From an uncultured Draconibacterium sp. (lineage in GTDB: Bacteria > Bacteroidota > Bacteroidia > Bacteroidales > Prolixibacteraceae): 64,000 bases of DNA. The notes under the pieces were generated by a model that was not told the origin of the DNA, did no database searches, and worked only from the letters and a program-made list of their open reading frames with translations. Positions 28,483 through 36,318 of the stretch are shown here, piece by piece (the stretch's first letter is position 1; each line of letters starts with the position of its first letter). The stretch is taken from positions 3,223,281 to 3,287,280 of the forward strand of contig NZ_OY771647.1 of assembly GCF_963674925.1 (NCBI RefSeq). The letters run 5' to 3'. The position numbers and the translations under genes are program-made.

Positions 28483-30819
28483 ATGAAATTGAGCTATAAA
28501 TTTTTTATTCTGGTAGTTGGTTTGCTAATTTTTATAAATAATGGTAATGCACAACCAACTCCGGTTGATCTGGTCAATCCGTTTATCGATACCCACAATT
28601 CGCGCTGGTTTTATTTTAATTCGGCATGCCGTCCGTTTGGGATGGTAAACCTCAGCCCCGACACGGATACAGACAACACATGGAGTTCAGGATATTTGTA
28701 CGATAGCGATTCAATTCGTTGTTTTAGCCATATTCATGCCTGGCAGCTGGCGGGCATTGCTGTTATGCCAACAACAGGCGAGTTTAAAGGGCATTTAGGA
28801 ATGAACGCATACCAATCAGCTTTTACTCACGATACTGAAGTAGCAAAACCCGGTTACCATAAAGTGGTGCTCGATGATTATGAAATAACAGCAGAGCTAA
28901 CTTCTTCAACACGTGTTGGGTTTCACAGGTATACCTTCCCCGAAAAGAAAAATAAAGCCATCATTTTTGATATTGGGGCAAAGCTTGCTCATGGACCTAC
29001 GGTCTTCTCAAAAGTGTGGAAAGTTAGCGATACTGAAATTGCAGGAGTTCAGGTTTTAAGCAAAACAGGACGCAGACCAAAAGATACACCTGTTTATTTT
29101 GTTGCCCGTCTGAATAAATCTTTCAGTTCGATAAAAGGCTGGAAGGATAAAAAGCTTTTGCCCAATGCGCCCGATACCATCCAGGGAGTAAATGCTGGTG
29201 CAGCTTTGTTTTTCGATGCAGAAGAAAAAGAAGAAATTTTAATGAAAGTTGGAATTTCGTATGTGAGTACCGAGCATGCCCGCTTAAACCTCGATACCGA
29301 AATTAACCATTGGGATTTTGACAGGGTAGTTGCTGAGTCAGTTAACGAATGGAACAACTGGCTTGGGCGCATAGAAATTTCAGGAGGGACGAAAAAACAG
29401 CAGATTAAATTCTATACCGATTTGTGGAGGGCATTGCTGGGACGCAGAATTATTAGCGATGTAGACGGAAAATACATGGACATGACCGGTGAAAAGCCAA
29501 AAGTCAGAACCGTTCGTCTCGATGAAAACAATGAGCCATTGTTTCCGCATTATAATTTCGATGCGTGGTGGGGCAGTCATTGGTCGTTGAATATTCTCTG
29601 GTCGATGGTTTATCCCGAAGTGATGGATGGTTTTTGCAATACCATGGTCGATATGTACCAAAATGGAGGGTTGATTCCACGTGGTCCTTCCGGCGGAAAT
29701 TACACTTTTGTAATGATTGGCGACCCTTCTGTTTCGTTTTTTGCAACAGCTTACAACAAAGGAATTCGAAACTACGATATCGAAAAAGCGTATGAAGGTT
29801 TACGAAAAAATGCATTTGTAGGTGGTTCACGCGACCATGCCGGATACGAACACAATACACCCGCCTTTGGCGGAGGAATGCAGTATTACGTAAAACAGGG
29901 CTGGGTTCCGGAGGGAATCAAAGCGAAAGGCGGTCACAAAGATGGTGCATCGATGACGCTGGAATATGCCTACCAGGATTGGTGCCTAGGGCAATTGGCA
30001 AAAGCTCTTGGTAAAAACGACGATTATAAATTATTTATGAAACGCTCACAAAACTACAAACACCTTTGGAATCCTGAAACCCGAATGATGCATCCGCGCG
30101 AAATGGACGGTAGTTGGATCAAGGATTTTCAGCCGGTGGTTGAAGGTTTTAATGCAAGGGGTTTTTGCGAAAGTAACTCAGCCATCTACACGCATTTTGT
30201 TCCACACGATATGGCCGGATTTATCGAACTTTTTGGCGGAAACGAAAAGTACACCGATTTTTTGGATTGGTGCTTTAACGAAGGCGAAAAGCTCGATTTT
30301 GTTGGAATTAACAAAAATCATGCGGCTAACTGGATTGACTATGGAAACCAACCCGGCACCGGAATGGCGCATTTGTTTAACTACTCGGGAGCGCCATGGC
30401 TTACCCAAAAGTGGGTGCGAAAAGTAAAAGAAGCCTATGGCGATATTACGCCTTACGATGGCTATAAAGGCGACGAAGACCAAGGACAAATGGGGGCTCT
30501 GGGTGTGTTAATGGCAATGGGGTTATTCCAGGTTGATGGTGGAGCTGCAGTAAAACCCTATTATGAAATTACAAGCCCGTTATTTAACGAAATCAGCATT
30601 CGGCTAAATCCCGATTATTATCCGGGTAAAAAGTTTGTGATTAAAACAAATCAGCCGGAACATACTTATATTCAGGCGGCCAAACTAAATGGTAAGTCTT
30701 GGGAAAAGTATTGGTTTTATCACTCCGATTTCGAAAAAGGCGGGACGCTGGAACTGGAAATGGGAACGGAGCCGAATAAAAAATGGGGGATAAAAGACCC
30801 TTTGCCCATAACGAAATAG
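28483..30819 (+). CDS. GH92 alpha-mannosidase-like enzyme
   Basis: A 778-residue secreted GH92 enzyme; the family is made of calcium-dependent, inverting exo-alpha-mannosidases. I chose the ATG at 28483, which starts the signal peptide ending NNGNAQ, rather than an in-frame TTG at 28459. The family features VDLVNPFIDT, FGMVNLSPDT, the IRCFSHIHAWQLAGIAVMPTTG loop with its HxH, WNNWLGRI and a GDEDQGQMGALGVLMAMGLF motif near the C-terminus, which holds the catalytic acids in the family, are present. It closes the glycosidase run; a 425-base gene-free gap follows. Mannose is not otherwise suggested by the neighbours, so it may act on a different glycan. Confidence 0.9.
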   Translation: MKLSYKFFILVVGLLIFINNGNAQPTPVDLVNPFIDTHNSRWFYFNSACRPFGMVNLSPDTDTDNTWSSGYLYDSDSIRCFSHIHAWQLAGIAVMPTTGEFKGHLGMNAYQSAFTHDTEVAKPGYHKVVLDDYEITAELTSSTRVGFHRYTFPEKKNKAIIFDIGAKLAHGPTVFSKVWKVSDTEIAGVQVLSKTGRRPKDTPVYFVARLNKSFSSIKGWKDKKLLPNAPDTIQGVNAGAALFFDAEEKEEILMKVGISYVSTEHARLNLDTEINHWDFDRVVAESVNEWNNWLGRIEISGGTKKQQIKFYTDLWRALLGRRIISDVDGKYMDMTGEKPKVRTVRLDENNEPLFPHYNFDAWWGSHWSLNILWSMVYPEVMDGFCNTMVDMYQNGGLIPRGPSGGNYTFVMIGDPSVSFFATAYNKGIRNYDIEKAYEGLRKNAFVGGSRDHAGYEHNTPAFGGGMQYYVKQGWVPEGIKAKGGHKDGASMTLEYAYQDWCLGQLAKALGKNDDYKLFMKRSQNYKHLWNPETRMMHPREMDGSWIKDFQPVVEGFNARGFCESNSAIYTHFVPHDMAGFIELFGGNEKYTDFLDWCFNEGEKLDFVGINKNHAANWIDYGNQPGTGMAHLFNYSGAPWLTQKWVRKVKEAYGDITPYDGYKGDEDQGQMGALGVLMAMGLFQVDGGAAVKPYYEITSPLFNEISIRLNPDYYPGKKFVIKTNQPEHTYIQAAKLNGKSWEKYWFYHSDFEKGGTLELEMGTEPNKKWGIKDPLPITK

Positions 30820-31244
30820 AAAAGCGACGAAGAATACATAAACCCGCGTGGTTTAAAAAAAATAGGCGAGAGCGACTGAGCGATTTTATAAACTATCATA
30901 AAAGATGTCCCTATAGACAGATTGCTTGCTACATTTTGTAGGTTTTTAAATACAATAGAAATAGATACATAATTAATAAAATTGAATATTTTAGATATCA
31001 CTGTTTTTATTGATCTTTAAACATCATCTAAATTAAAAATTAATGAACTGTAGAATTTCTATATGATGCTTTGAAATAAAAAGCTATAAGTAAATATATA
31101 TAATAAAGTAGATTGGGAATTCTTTAAATCCGAGACAATATATGATTTTGATTTACTGGAATTAAATGACTGAAATACGAAGATTGTGTAAATTGTGGGA
31201 TACTAAACTTTTTTTCTCCAACTGTTCTTTCAGCAGTTACAAAT
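30820..31244. other. Gene-free A+T-rich spacer
   Basis: No gene or convincing signal is visible. A weak hairpin (TAAACC/GGTTTA near 30840-30857) lies just after the GH92 stop and is followed by a run of eight A, so it would terminate better on the minus strand. The rest is low-complexity A+T-rich sequence, presumably containing the promoter of the next oxidoreductase. Confidence 0.4.
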
Positions 31245-31280
31245 TTGAATCAAATACAACTAAACAGTAAAATTAAAAAT

Positions 31281-32576
31281 ATGACAAATTTTTCCAGAAG
31301 AAGATTTATTCAAACCAGCTCAATTGGAGCTGCGGGTATAACTCTTATGCCATGGTCGAAAGCATTGGCAGCAGGTGCAAACGATACTATCCGTATTGGT
31401 TTTATCGGACTGGGCCAGCAAGCCATGAACCTGTTAAATGGTTTTAGCCAGATTAAAGGTGTTGAAATTGTTGCAGGAGCCGATTGTTATGGTGTTAAAC
31501 GCGAGCGTTTCGAGCTGAAAGTAAACGAGTTTTACAAAGCCCGTAAACAAAAGGTTGATGTAAAAACTTACAAAGATTACCGCGAAATTATCGATCGTAA
31601 AGACATTGACGCGGTTGTTATTGCAACACCCGATCATTGGCATGCAATTATAGCCATCGATGCTTGCGAGGCTGGTAAAGACATCTACCAGGAAAAACCA
31701 ATTACTTACACGATTAAGGAAGGTATAATGGTTGCAGCCGCAGTTCGCAAACACAATGTAATTTTTGCTACGGGTAGTCAGCAACGTTCCGATAGTAATT
31801 ATCAGCACGCCGTTAATATGGTTCACCGCGAGGCATTTGGTAAACTTACCAAAGTAAATGCGTTTGTAGGGCCAGGCCCCGATCCGTACAACTTACCCAA
31901 AGAGGAAGTTCCTGCAGATCTTGACTGGAAGCAATGGCTGGGACCCATGCCTTACGTTCATTACAACAAGGCCTTAAATCCACCTATTACTTTAAATCCT
32001 GAAACCAAAGAAACGTTCTGGGCACGCTGGCGTTACTTCAAAGAAACCGGTGGTGGTTTTACCTGCGACTGGGGGGCACACAATTTCGATATTGGTCAGT
32101 GGGGATTGAAAAAAGACCACAGCGGACCTATTGAAGTTATTCCTCCGGGGTATAAAGGCACTAAATTTTTAACCTACGTTTATGATAACGGTGTTACGAT
32201 GACAAACGAAGCCTACGACGAAAAAAATTCTCGTGGTGTAAAATTCTGGGGCGATGATGGTTGGATTGAAGTTAGTCGTCAGGGAATCTGGGCTTCCGAT
32301 CCTGCACTGTTGCCTGAAAAAGAAGCTGTAGAAGCTGGATTGTATGAGAAAAGTTCAGGACACCTCGAGAACTTTATTAATGCTGTTCGTATGCGTATCG
32401 ATCCGATTGTGCCTGTAGAAATCGGTCAACGTACAGCAACTTGCAGCATTTTGGGTAATGTGGCCTACGAACTGAAGCGTCCTGTAGCCTGGTCGCCTGA
32501 CAAACAATATTTTATAAACGACTCGGAGGCAGAGAAATTCTATCACCGCGAATATGAGAATGGATACAAACTGTAA
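31281..32576 (+). CDS. Tat-exported Gfo/Idh/MocA oxidoreductase
   Basis: A 431-residue NAD(P)-dependent oxidoreductase with a twin-arginine signal (FSRRRFIQTSS). I chose the ATG at 31281 because it puts the Arg pair close to the N-terminus; a TTG at 31245 would add 12 residues without purpose. The Rossmann motif GFIGLGQQAMN, the ATPDHWHAIIAIDACEAGKDIYQEKP segment with the family's EKP lysine, and a C-terminal alpha/beta domain rich in Trp (FWARWRYFKETGGGFTCDWGAHN, with a DWGAH His) are as expected. Periplasmic members of this type in Bacteroidota oxidise sugars at C3 or act on glycosides with tightly bound cofactor (established for some relatives). The substrate here is unknown. Confidence 0.88.
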   Translation: MTNFSRRRFIQTSSIGAAGITLMPWSKALAAGANDTIRIGFIGLGQQAMNLLNGFSQIKGVEIVAGADCYGVKRERFELKVNEFYKARKQKVDVKTYKDYREIIDRKDIDAVVIATPDHWHAIIAIDACEAGKDIYQEKPITYTIKEGIMVAAAVRKHNVIFATGSQQRSDSNYQHAVNMVHREAFGKLTKVNAFVGPGPDPYNLPKEEVPADLDWKQWLGPMPYVHYNKALNPPITLNPETKETFWARWRYFKETGGGFTCDWGAHNFDIGQWGLKKDHSGPIEVIPPGYKGTKFLTYVYDNGVTMTNEAYDEKNSRGVKFWGDDGWIEVSRQGIWASDPALLPEKEAVEAGLYEKSSGHLENFINAVRMRIDPIVPVEIGQRTATCSILGNVAYELKRPVAWSPDKQYFINDSEAEKFYHREYENGYKL

Positions 32577-32627
32577 CAGGTTTTCAAAATGAAGTTTAGA
32601 CTTTGATAATCGTTAACGAATTTCATG

Positions 32628-32664
32628 AAAAATCTCGGTGAATCAACATTTCATCGGGATTTTA
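32628..32664 (+). terminator. Rho-independent terminator
   Basis: AAAATCTCGGTGAA (32629-32642) pairs over 14 bp, two of them G-U, with TTCATCGGGATTTT (32650-32663). It follows the oxidoreductase stop by about 50 bases and ends in a T run. It makes the ThuA gene a separate transcription unit. Confidence 0.8.
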
Positions 32665-32867
32665 TACCAAATTGACCATAAAATGCCGCATTTAAACTAA
32701 TTCTTTTTTCAATTCATCTTCGTTGAAGAATTATAACGTAGCGAAGGCTATGCTAAAATATTTATCCTGATAAAAAGAAAAATAATGATATATCCAATAC
32801 GGTATTTTATGATTCAATTGGTGTTTTTTATTTTTAAAGCAATCAAAACAACTAAAATTAATAAATC

Positions 32868-33671
32868 ATGTCGGTTTCAAGAAGGAAATTTGTAAAAGCA
32901 ACAGTGGTGGCCGGAGCCGGAGCCATGGTAGTACCCGGTATAACGATGGCAGCAAATAAAGAAAAGCTGGTGCCAAGCCTGAAAGGGAAAAAAGTGCTTT
33001 ATGTTTATGGCGGATGGAAAGGTCATGAACCGAAAGAATCAGTAGACATTTTTGTTCCGTGGATGCGTTCTGAAGGAGCAGAAGTTACTGTTTCTGATAC
33101 CCTTGATTCATACCTCGATGAGGAGTTGATGAATTCACTTGATCTGATTGTTCAGATTTGGACTATGGGAGAGATCTCTAAAGAACAGGAGAAAGCACTG
33201 CTAGCGGCAGTTAAACGTGGAGTTGGACTTGCCGGTTGGCATGGAGGAATTGGTGACTCGTTCCGCAATAAAGTAGCTTACCAGTTTATGGTTGGTGGGC
33301 AATGGGTTGCTCATCCCGGTGGAGTAATCGATTATTCGGTTAAGATTACCAATAAATCAGATTCTGTAACAAAGGGTTTGAAAGACTTTGATATGCACTC
33401 AGAGCAATATTATATGCATCTTGATCCTAACGTTAAAGTATTGGCTACAACCGAATTTTCAGCCGAACATGCCGAGTGGATTGACGGTTGCATCATGCCG
33501 GTTGTGTGGAAAAAATACTATGGCGAAGGACGTGTGTTCTATTCATCGCTGGGACATGTAATGAAAGACTACGATGTGCCAGAAGCGCTTGAAATACAAA
33601 AACGGGGTATTCGTTGGGCCAGCGAAAGTAAATACCATCCCAAAGAAAGTTGGGTGAGCCCTGCCTACTAG
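32868..33671 (+). CDS. ThuA-domain protein with Tat signal
   Basis: A 267-residue exported protein with a twin-arginine-type signal (VSRRKFVKATVVAGAGA) and a ThuA (trehalose-utilisation) domain of the class I glutamine-amidotransferase-like fold. Visible family features are KVLYVYGGWKGHEPKESVDIF, LDLIVQIWTMGEIS, the GVGLAGWHGGIGDSF elbow and VVWKKYYGEGRVFYSSLGH near the C-terminus. The biochemical role of ThuA is not firmly known. In many Bacteroidota, as here, it sits between Gfo/Idh/MocA genes, suggesting a shared route for oxidised (keto) sugars. It is flanked by oxidoreductases on both sides, and the downstream gap is only about 40-110 bases depending on the start used. Confidence 0.88.
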   Translation: MSVSRRKFVKATVVAGAGAMVVPGITMAANKEKLVPSLKGKKVLYVYGGWKGHEPKESVDIFVPWMRSEGAEVTVSDTLDSYLDEELMNSLDLIVQIWTMGEISKEQEKALLAAVKRGVGLAGWHGGIGDSFRNKVAYQFMVGGQWVAHPGGVIDYSVKITNKSDSVTKGLKDFDMHSEQYYMHLDPNVKVLATTEFSAEHAEWIDGCIMPVVWKKYYGEGRVFYSSLGHVMKDYDVPEALEIQKRGIRWASESKYHPKESWVSPAY

Positions 33672-33709
33672 TTGTTGAATAAGAACTTATAAAATGTAAG
33701 CAATGAGAA

Positions 33710-35053
33710 ATTGATAGAAGAAGGTTTCTTCAATCTGCTACTGCTATAGGTGTTGGTACGGCATTAATTCCAAATTTATTGAGCTGTTCGCCTTCGCAAA
33801 AAGTTAACATAGCCATTATTGGAGTTGGTGGACGAGGTCGTGAAAACTGGAGTAAAAGCAAGAATGAAAATATTGTTGCTATGTGCGATGTAAACGACGA
33901 AAGTGCCGCTGAAGGTTATAAGACTTTCCCAAAAGCCAAACGATATAAAGATTACCGAAAAATGTTCGACGAAATGGCTGATGAAATTGATGCGGTTATG
34001 GTATCAACGCCTGATCATAGTCATTTTCCGGCGGCAATGGCGGCCATGCAATTGGGCAAACATGTTTTTGTTGAAAAACCACTGGCTCATAACGTCTGGC
34101 AATTAAGAACACTAAAAAAAGCAGCAGAGTATTACAATGTAATAACACAAATGGGTAACCAGGGGCATACAACTGATGGTATCAGGAAAGTAAAAGAATG
34201 GTACGATGCAGGAGTAACAGGAGAGGTAAAAGAAATTTTTGCCTGGTTTAACGGACCTGAATTTGGAGAAGGAAAATATTTCACCAAACCAGGGCAGTAC
34301 CCGCCTGCTGAACAAGCTATACCTGAAACTCTGGATTGGGATTTGTGGCTGGGGCCTGCTGCTGTTCGACCTTACAACAAGGTATATGTTCCCCGCTCTT
34401 GGAGAGGCTTTTATGATTTTGGAAATGGTGAATTGGGCGATTGGGCCTGTCATACATTGGATGCTCCGTTCTGGACATTAGACTTGGGAATGCCCAATGT
34501 TGTGGAGTCGGAATTTCATTCGGGGTCGCCCGAAGGTTTTGTGCCCGATCAATCGATAATCCGTTTTGAATTTCCGCAAAGAGGGAATAAACCACCGGCA
34601 GTTCTTAAATGGTACGAAGGAGGAATGAAACCGGAAAACAGACCTGAATGGGGAATTGATGAATTGCCTCCCTCGGGAATGATTATGGTTGGCGAAAAGC
34701 AAAATATAATTACTGGTGGCAGGCCAAACAATGCAATGCTGATCATGTCTGATGAAGAGTGGGAAGACTGGGTTGCCAACAAAATGCCCGAACCTTCAAT
34801 TCCGAGAATTGAGGGAGGGCCTGTTAAAGAATTTTTGGATGCCATTAAAGGTGATGGCCCAATGCCCGGTTCGAACTTCAACTATGCAACCGACCTGACA
34901 GAAATGGCTCTGATAGGTGTACTTGCACAGCGATTTAATACACGTATTGAATACGATGCAATAAATATGAAAGTAACTAACCATCCTGAGTTGGATGAAT
35001 ATATTAAAGAACCAGTTCGCGCAGGATGGGAATACGGTGAAGAACTTTGGTAA
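33710..35053 (+). CDS. Gfo/Idh/MocA oxidoreductase with anomalous start
   Basis: An oxidoreductase with the Rossmann motif VGGRGRENW and STPDHSHFPAAMAAMQLGKHVFVEKPLAH, full length to the GWEYGEELW end. The nearest regular start (TTG, 33779) would begin at SCSPSQ and remove the export signal. Yet in the same frame from 33710 lies IDRRRFLQSATAIGVGTALI...LLSC, a twin-arginine signal ending in a lipobox. No ATG leads into it in frame. The ATG at 33703 is one base out of frame and would give MRNDRRRF if one T near 33711 were removed. So there is either an ATT start at 33710 or a recent one-base insertion (or base-calling error). I give 33710 as the N-terminal limit. The catalytic core itself is intact. 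Confidence 0.7.
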   Translation: MDRRRFLQSATAIGVGTALIPNLLSCSPSQKVNIAIIGVGGRGRENWSKSKNENIVAMCDVNDESAAEGYKTFPKAKRYKDYRKMFDEMADEIDAVMVSTPDHSHFPAAMAAMQLGKHVFVEKPLAHNVWQLRTLKKAAEYYNVITQMGNQGHTTDGIRKVKEWYDAGVTGEVKEIFAWFNGPEFGEGKYFTKPGQYPPAEQAIPETLDWDLWLGPAAVRPYNKVYVPRSWRGFYDFGNGELGDWACHTLDAPFWTLDLGMPNVVESEFHSGSPEGFVPDQSIIRFEFPQRGNKPPAVLKWYEGGMKPENRPEWGIDELPPSGMIMVGEKQNIITGGRPNNAMLIMSDEEWEDWVANKMPEPSIPRIEGGPVKEFLDAIKGDGPMPGSNFNYATDLTEMALIGVLAQRFNTRIEYDAINMKVTNHPELDEYIKEPVRAGWEYGEELW

Positions 35054-35219
35054 ATTATTTGGCGAAGGAATTGGAGCAATTTTAATTTTGGTTTGGATTT
35101 CAGCAATTATGGCTTTAGCCAGATTGGTTGCTGGTCCGGTTGTTCACCGTTTGTCAGGTATCGGAGTATTGTTGTTTTCTGCTGTTTTTTCAGGAATCGG
35201 TCTGCTGGCTGCACGTTAA
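35037..35219 (+). pseudogene. 3' remnant of an MFS transporter gene
   Basis: About 58 codons read FGKLFGEGIGAILILVWISA, then IMALARLVAGPVVHRLSGIG and a last hydrophobic helix ending in GLLAAR and a stop. This is the typical last two helices of a major-facilitator sugar transporter, with the AGP(V/I)(V/I)H motif of the family. It overlaps the last 15 bases of the oxidoreductase gene in another frame and has no start or upstream part. A deletion has joined the end of the oxidoreductase to the tail of a transporter gene. Confidence 0.65.
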
Positions 35220-35389
35220 TGGAAATTGATCATCTTTTATTTATATAGAAGGTTTTTTGGATTATAAATCTTAAGGAGGAGAGGAAAAAAGTCATTGCTA
35301 ATCATCATGTGCAATGTGTTAGAGGTTTGTGAACTAAAATATTGAAAACAGAATCGTTAAGGGGTATTTGATAGATATAACAGTGTAAG

Positions 35390-35414
35390 CCATCAGTCTA
35401 ATTTAGACTGATGG
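35390..35414. terminator. Perfect 12-bp inverted repeat, terminator or operator
   Basis: CCATCAGTCTAA and TTAGACTGATGG are exact complements separated by a single T. No long T run follows (GTTATAAAAA), so a terminator working in either direction and a protein-binding site are both possible. Confidence 0.45.
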
Positions 35415-35451
35415 TTATAAAAATTACGAGAGAAATTTCTCAAATTATAAC

Positions 35452-35590
35452 CGATAAAAAGTTCAAAACTGGTAGCAAAAAAACAGAGTGCCGAATCAGA
35501 AATTAAAGAGAAAAGAAGGCACACTCGCAAAAAGTATTCAGCAGAAGAAAAAATTGAGATTGTACTCGAAGGATTGAATGGGAGCTATAT
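35452..35590 (+). pseudogene. IS3-family OrfA transposase remnant
   Basis: Forty or so codons read SKLVAKKQSAESEIKEKRR then HTRKKYSAEEKIEIVLEGL, the N-terminal helix-turn-helix of IS3-family OrfA. The frame has no start codon, its sequence departs from the family after EGLNGSY, and no OrfB follows. It marks an old insertion-sequence scar next to the transporter fragment. Confidence 0.65.
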
Positions 35591-35653
35591 ATTGCACCAT
35601 AAAGTATTACATTTGGGCAACACAACATTTTAAATATCAAAATCAATTAACAA

Positions 35654-36268
35654 ATGAATAAACCAAGTTTGATAGTAATACTTATGATATTCAGTATTTT
35701 CATTTTATCATGTGACACAAAGACCAGAAATGACTCAAAGACGATTGAATCTGAAACCGAAACCGGTTCATATGAATCTGAAAATACAGATTTTGACACA
35801 ACATTAATTTTTCAGGCCGCACTTGAAGGAAATATACAAATTGTACAAGATGCGCTAAACAATGGATTTGATCCCAATACTGTCGATGAAAATAAAAGAA
35901 CGGCTTTAATGCTGGCTGCTTACAATGGAAATACTGAGATAGTAACACTTCTGATTAATCAGGCAGCAAACGTAAATTCCGCTGACGAGATTGATCGAAC
36001 AGCGCTAATGTATGCATCAACAGGCCCATTTGTTAACACTGTTATAACCTTATTGGAGGCTGGGGCAGAGCCAAATTTGATAGAAAAAGAAGAAAACTGG
36101 ACGGCTGCGATGATGGCATCAGCAGAAGGGCAGCTTGAAGTTTTAAAAACACTTGTTACCTATGGTGCCGATCTGGATATGGTTGATATCGATGGAGAAT
36201 CCTCATTGGATTTTGCCAATTCAAACGGACATTCGGCTGTAGCTCAATATATTAAATCCAAAAAATGA
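35654..36268 (+). CDS. Ankyrin-repeat lipoprotein
   Basis: A 204-residue lipoprotein: signal with lipobox ILSC (Cys20), a short acidic linker (about 21-50), then about four to five ankyrin repeats to the C-terminus. Repeat landmarks are LIFQAALEGNIQIVQDAL, RTALMLAAYNGNTEIVTLLI, RTALMYASTGPFVNTVITLL, WTAAMMASAEGQLEVLKTLV and SSLDFANSNGHSAVAQYI. Ankyrin repeats bind proteins, so it may be a periplasmic scaffold or an inhibitor of a neighbour. Its last bases (ATGA, 36265-36268) overlap a possible upstream start of the next gene, which would couple translation of the two. No specific function can be named. Confidence 0.85.
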   Translation: MNKPSLIVILMIFSIFILSCDTKTRNDSKTIESETETGSYESENTDFDTTLIFQAALEGNIQIVQDALNNGFDPNTVDENKRTALMLAAYNGNTEIVTLLINQAANVNSADEIDRTALMYASTGPFVNTVITLLEAGAEPNLIEKEENWTAAMMASAEGQLEVLKTLVTYGADLDMVDIDGESSLDFANSNGHSAVAQYIKSKK

Positions 36269-36318
36269 ATAGGCAATTCTTGCCAAACATTAAAACGAAG
36301 ATTCAAAGAAACTTAAAC

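Larger units (their letters stand above)
35220..35653. other. Spacer with a perfect dyad and an IS remnant
   Basis: No complete gene is present. The spacer contains a perfect 12-bp inverted repeat (35390-35414) and the remains of an IS3-type transposase gene (about 35452-35590). The ankyrin lipoprotein gene begins after it. Confidence 0.6.

Noticed and set aside
30820..31244. Possible RNA gene in the gap after GH92
   Set aside because: I found no stable structure, no T-loop-like word and no GC-rich core.
35140..35219. A new small membrane protein after the oxidoreductase
   Set aside because: The residues match the last helices of MFS transporters and there is no independent start, so a relic is the simpler reading.
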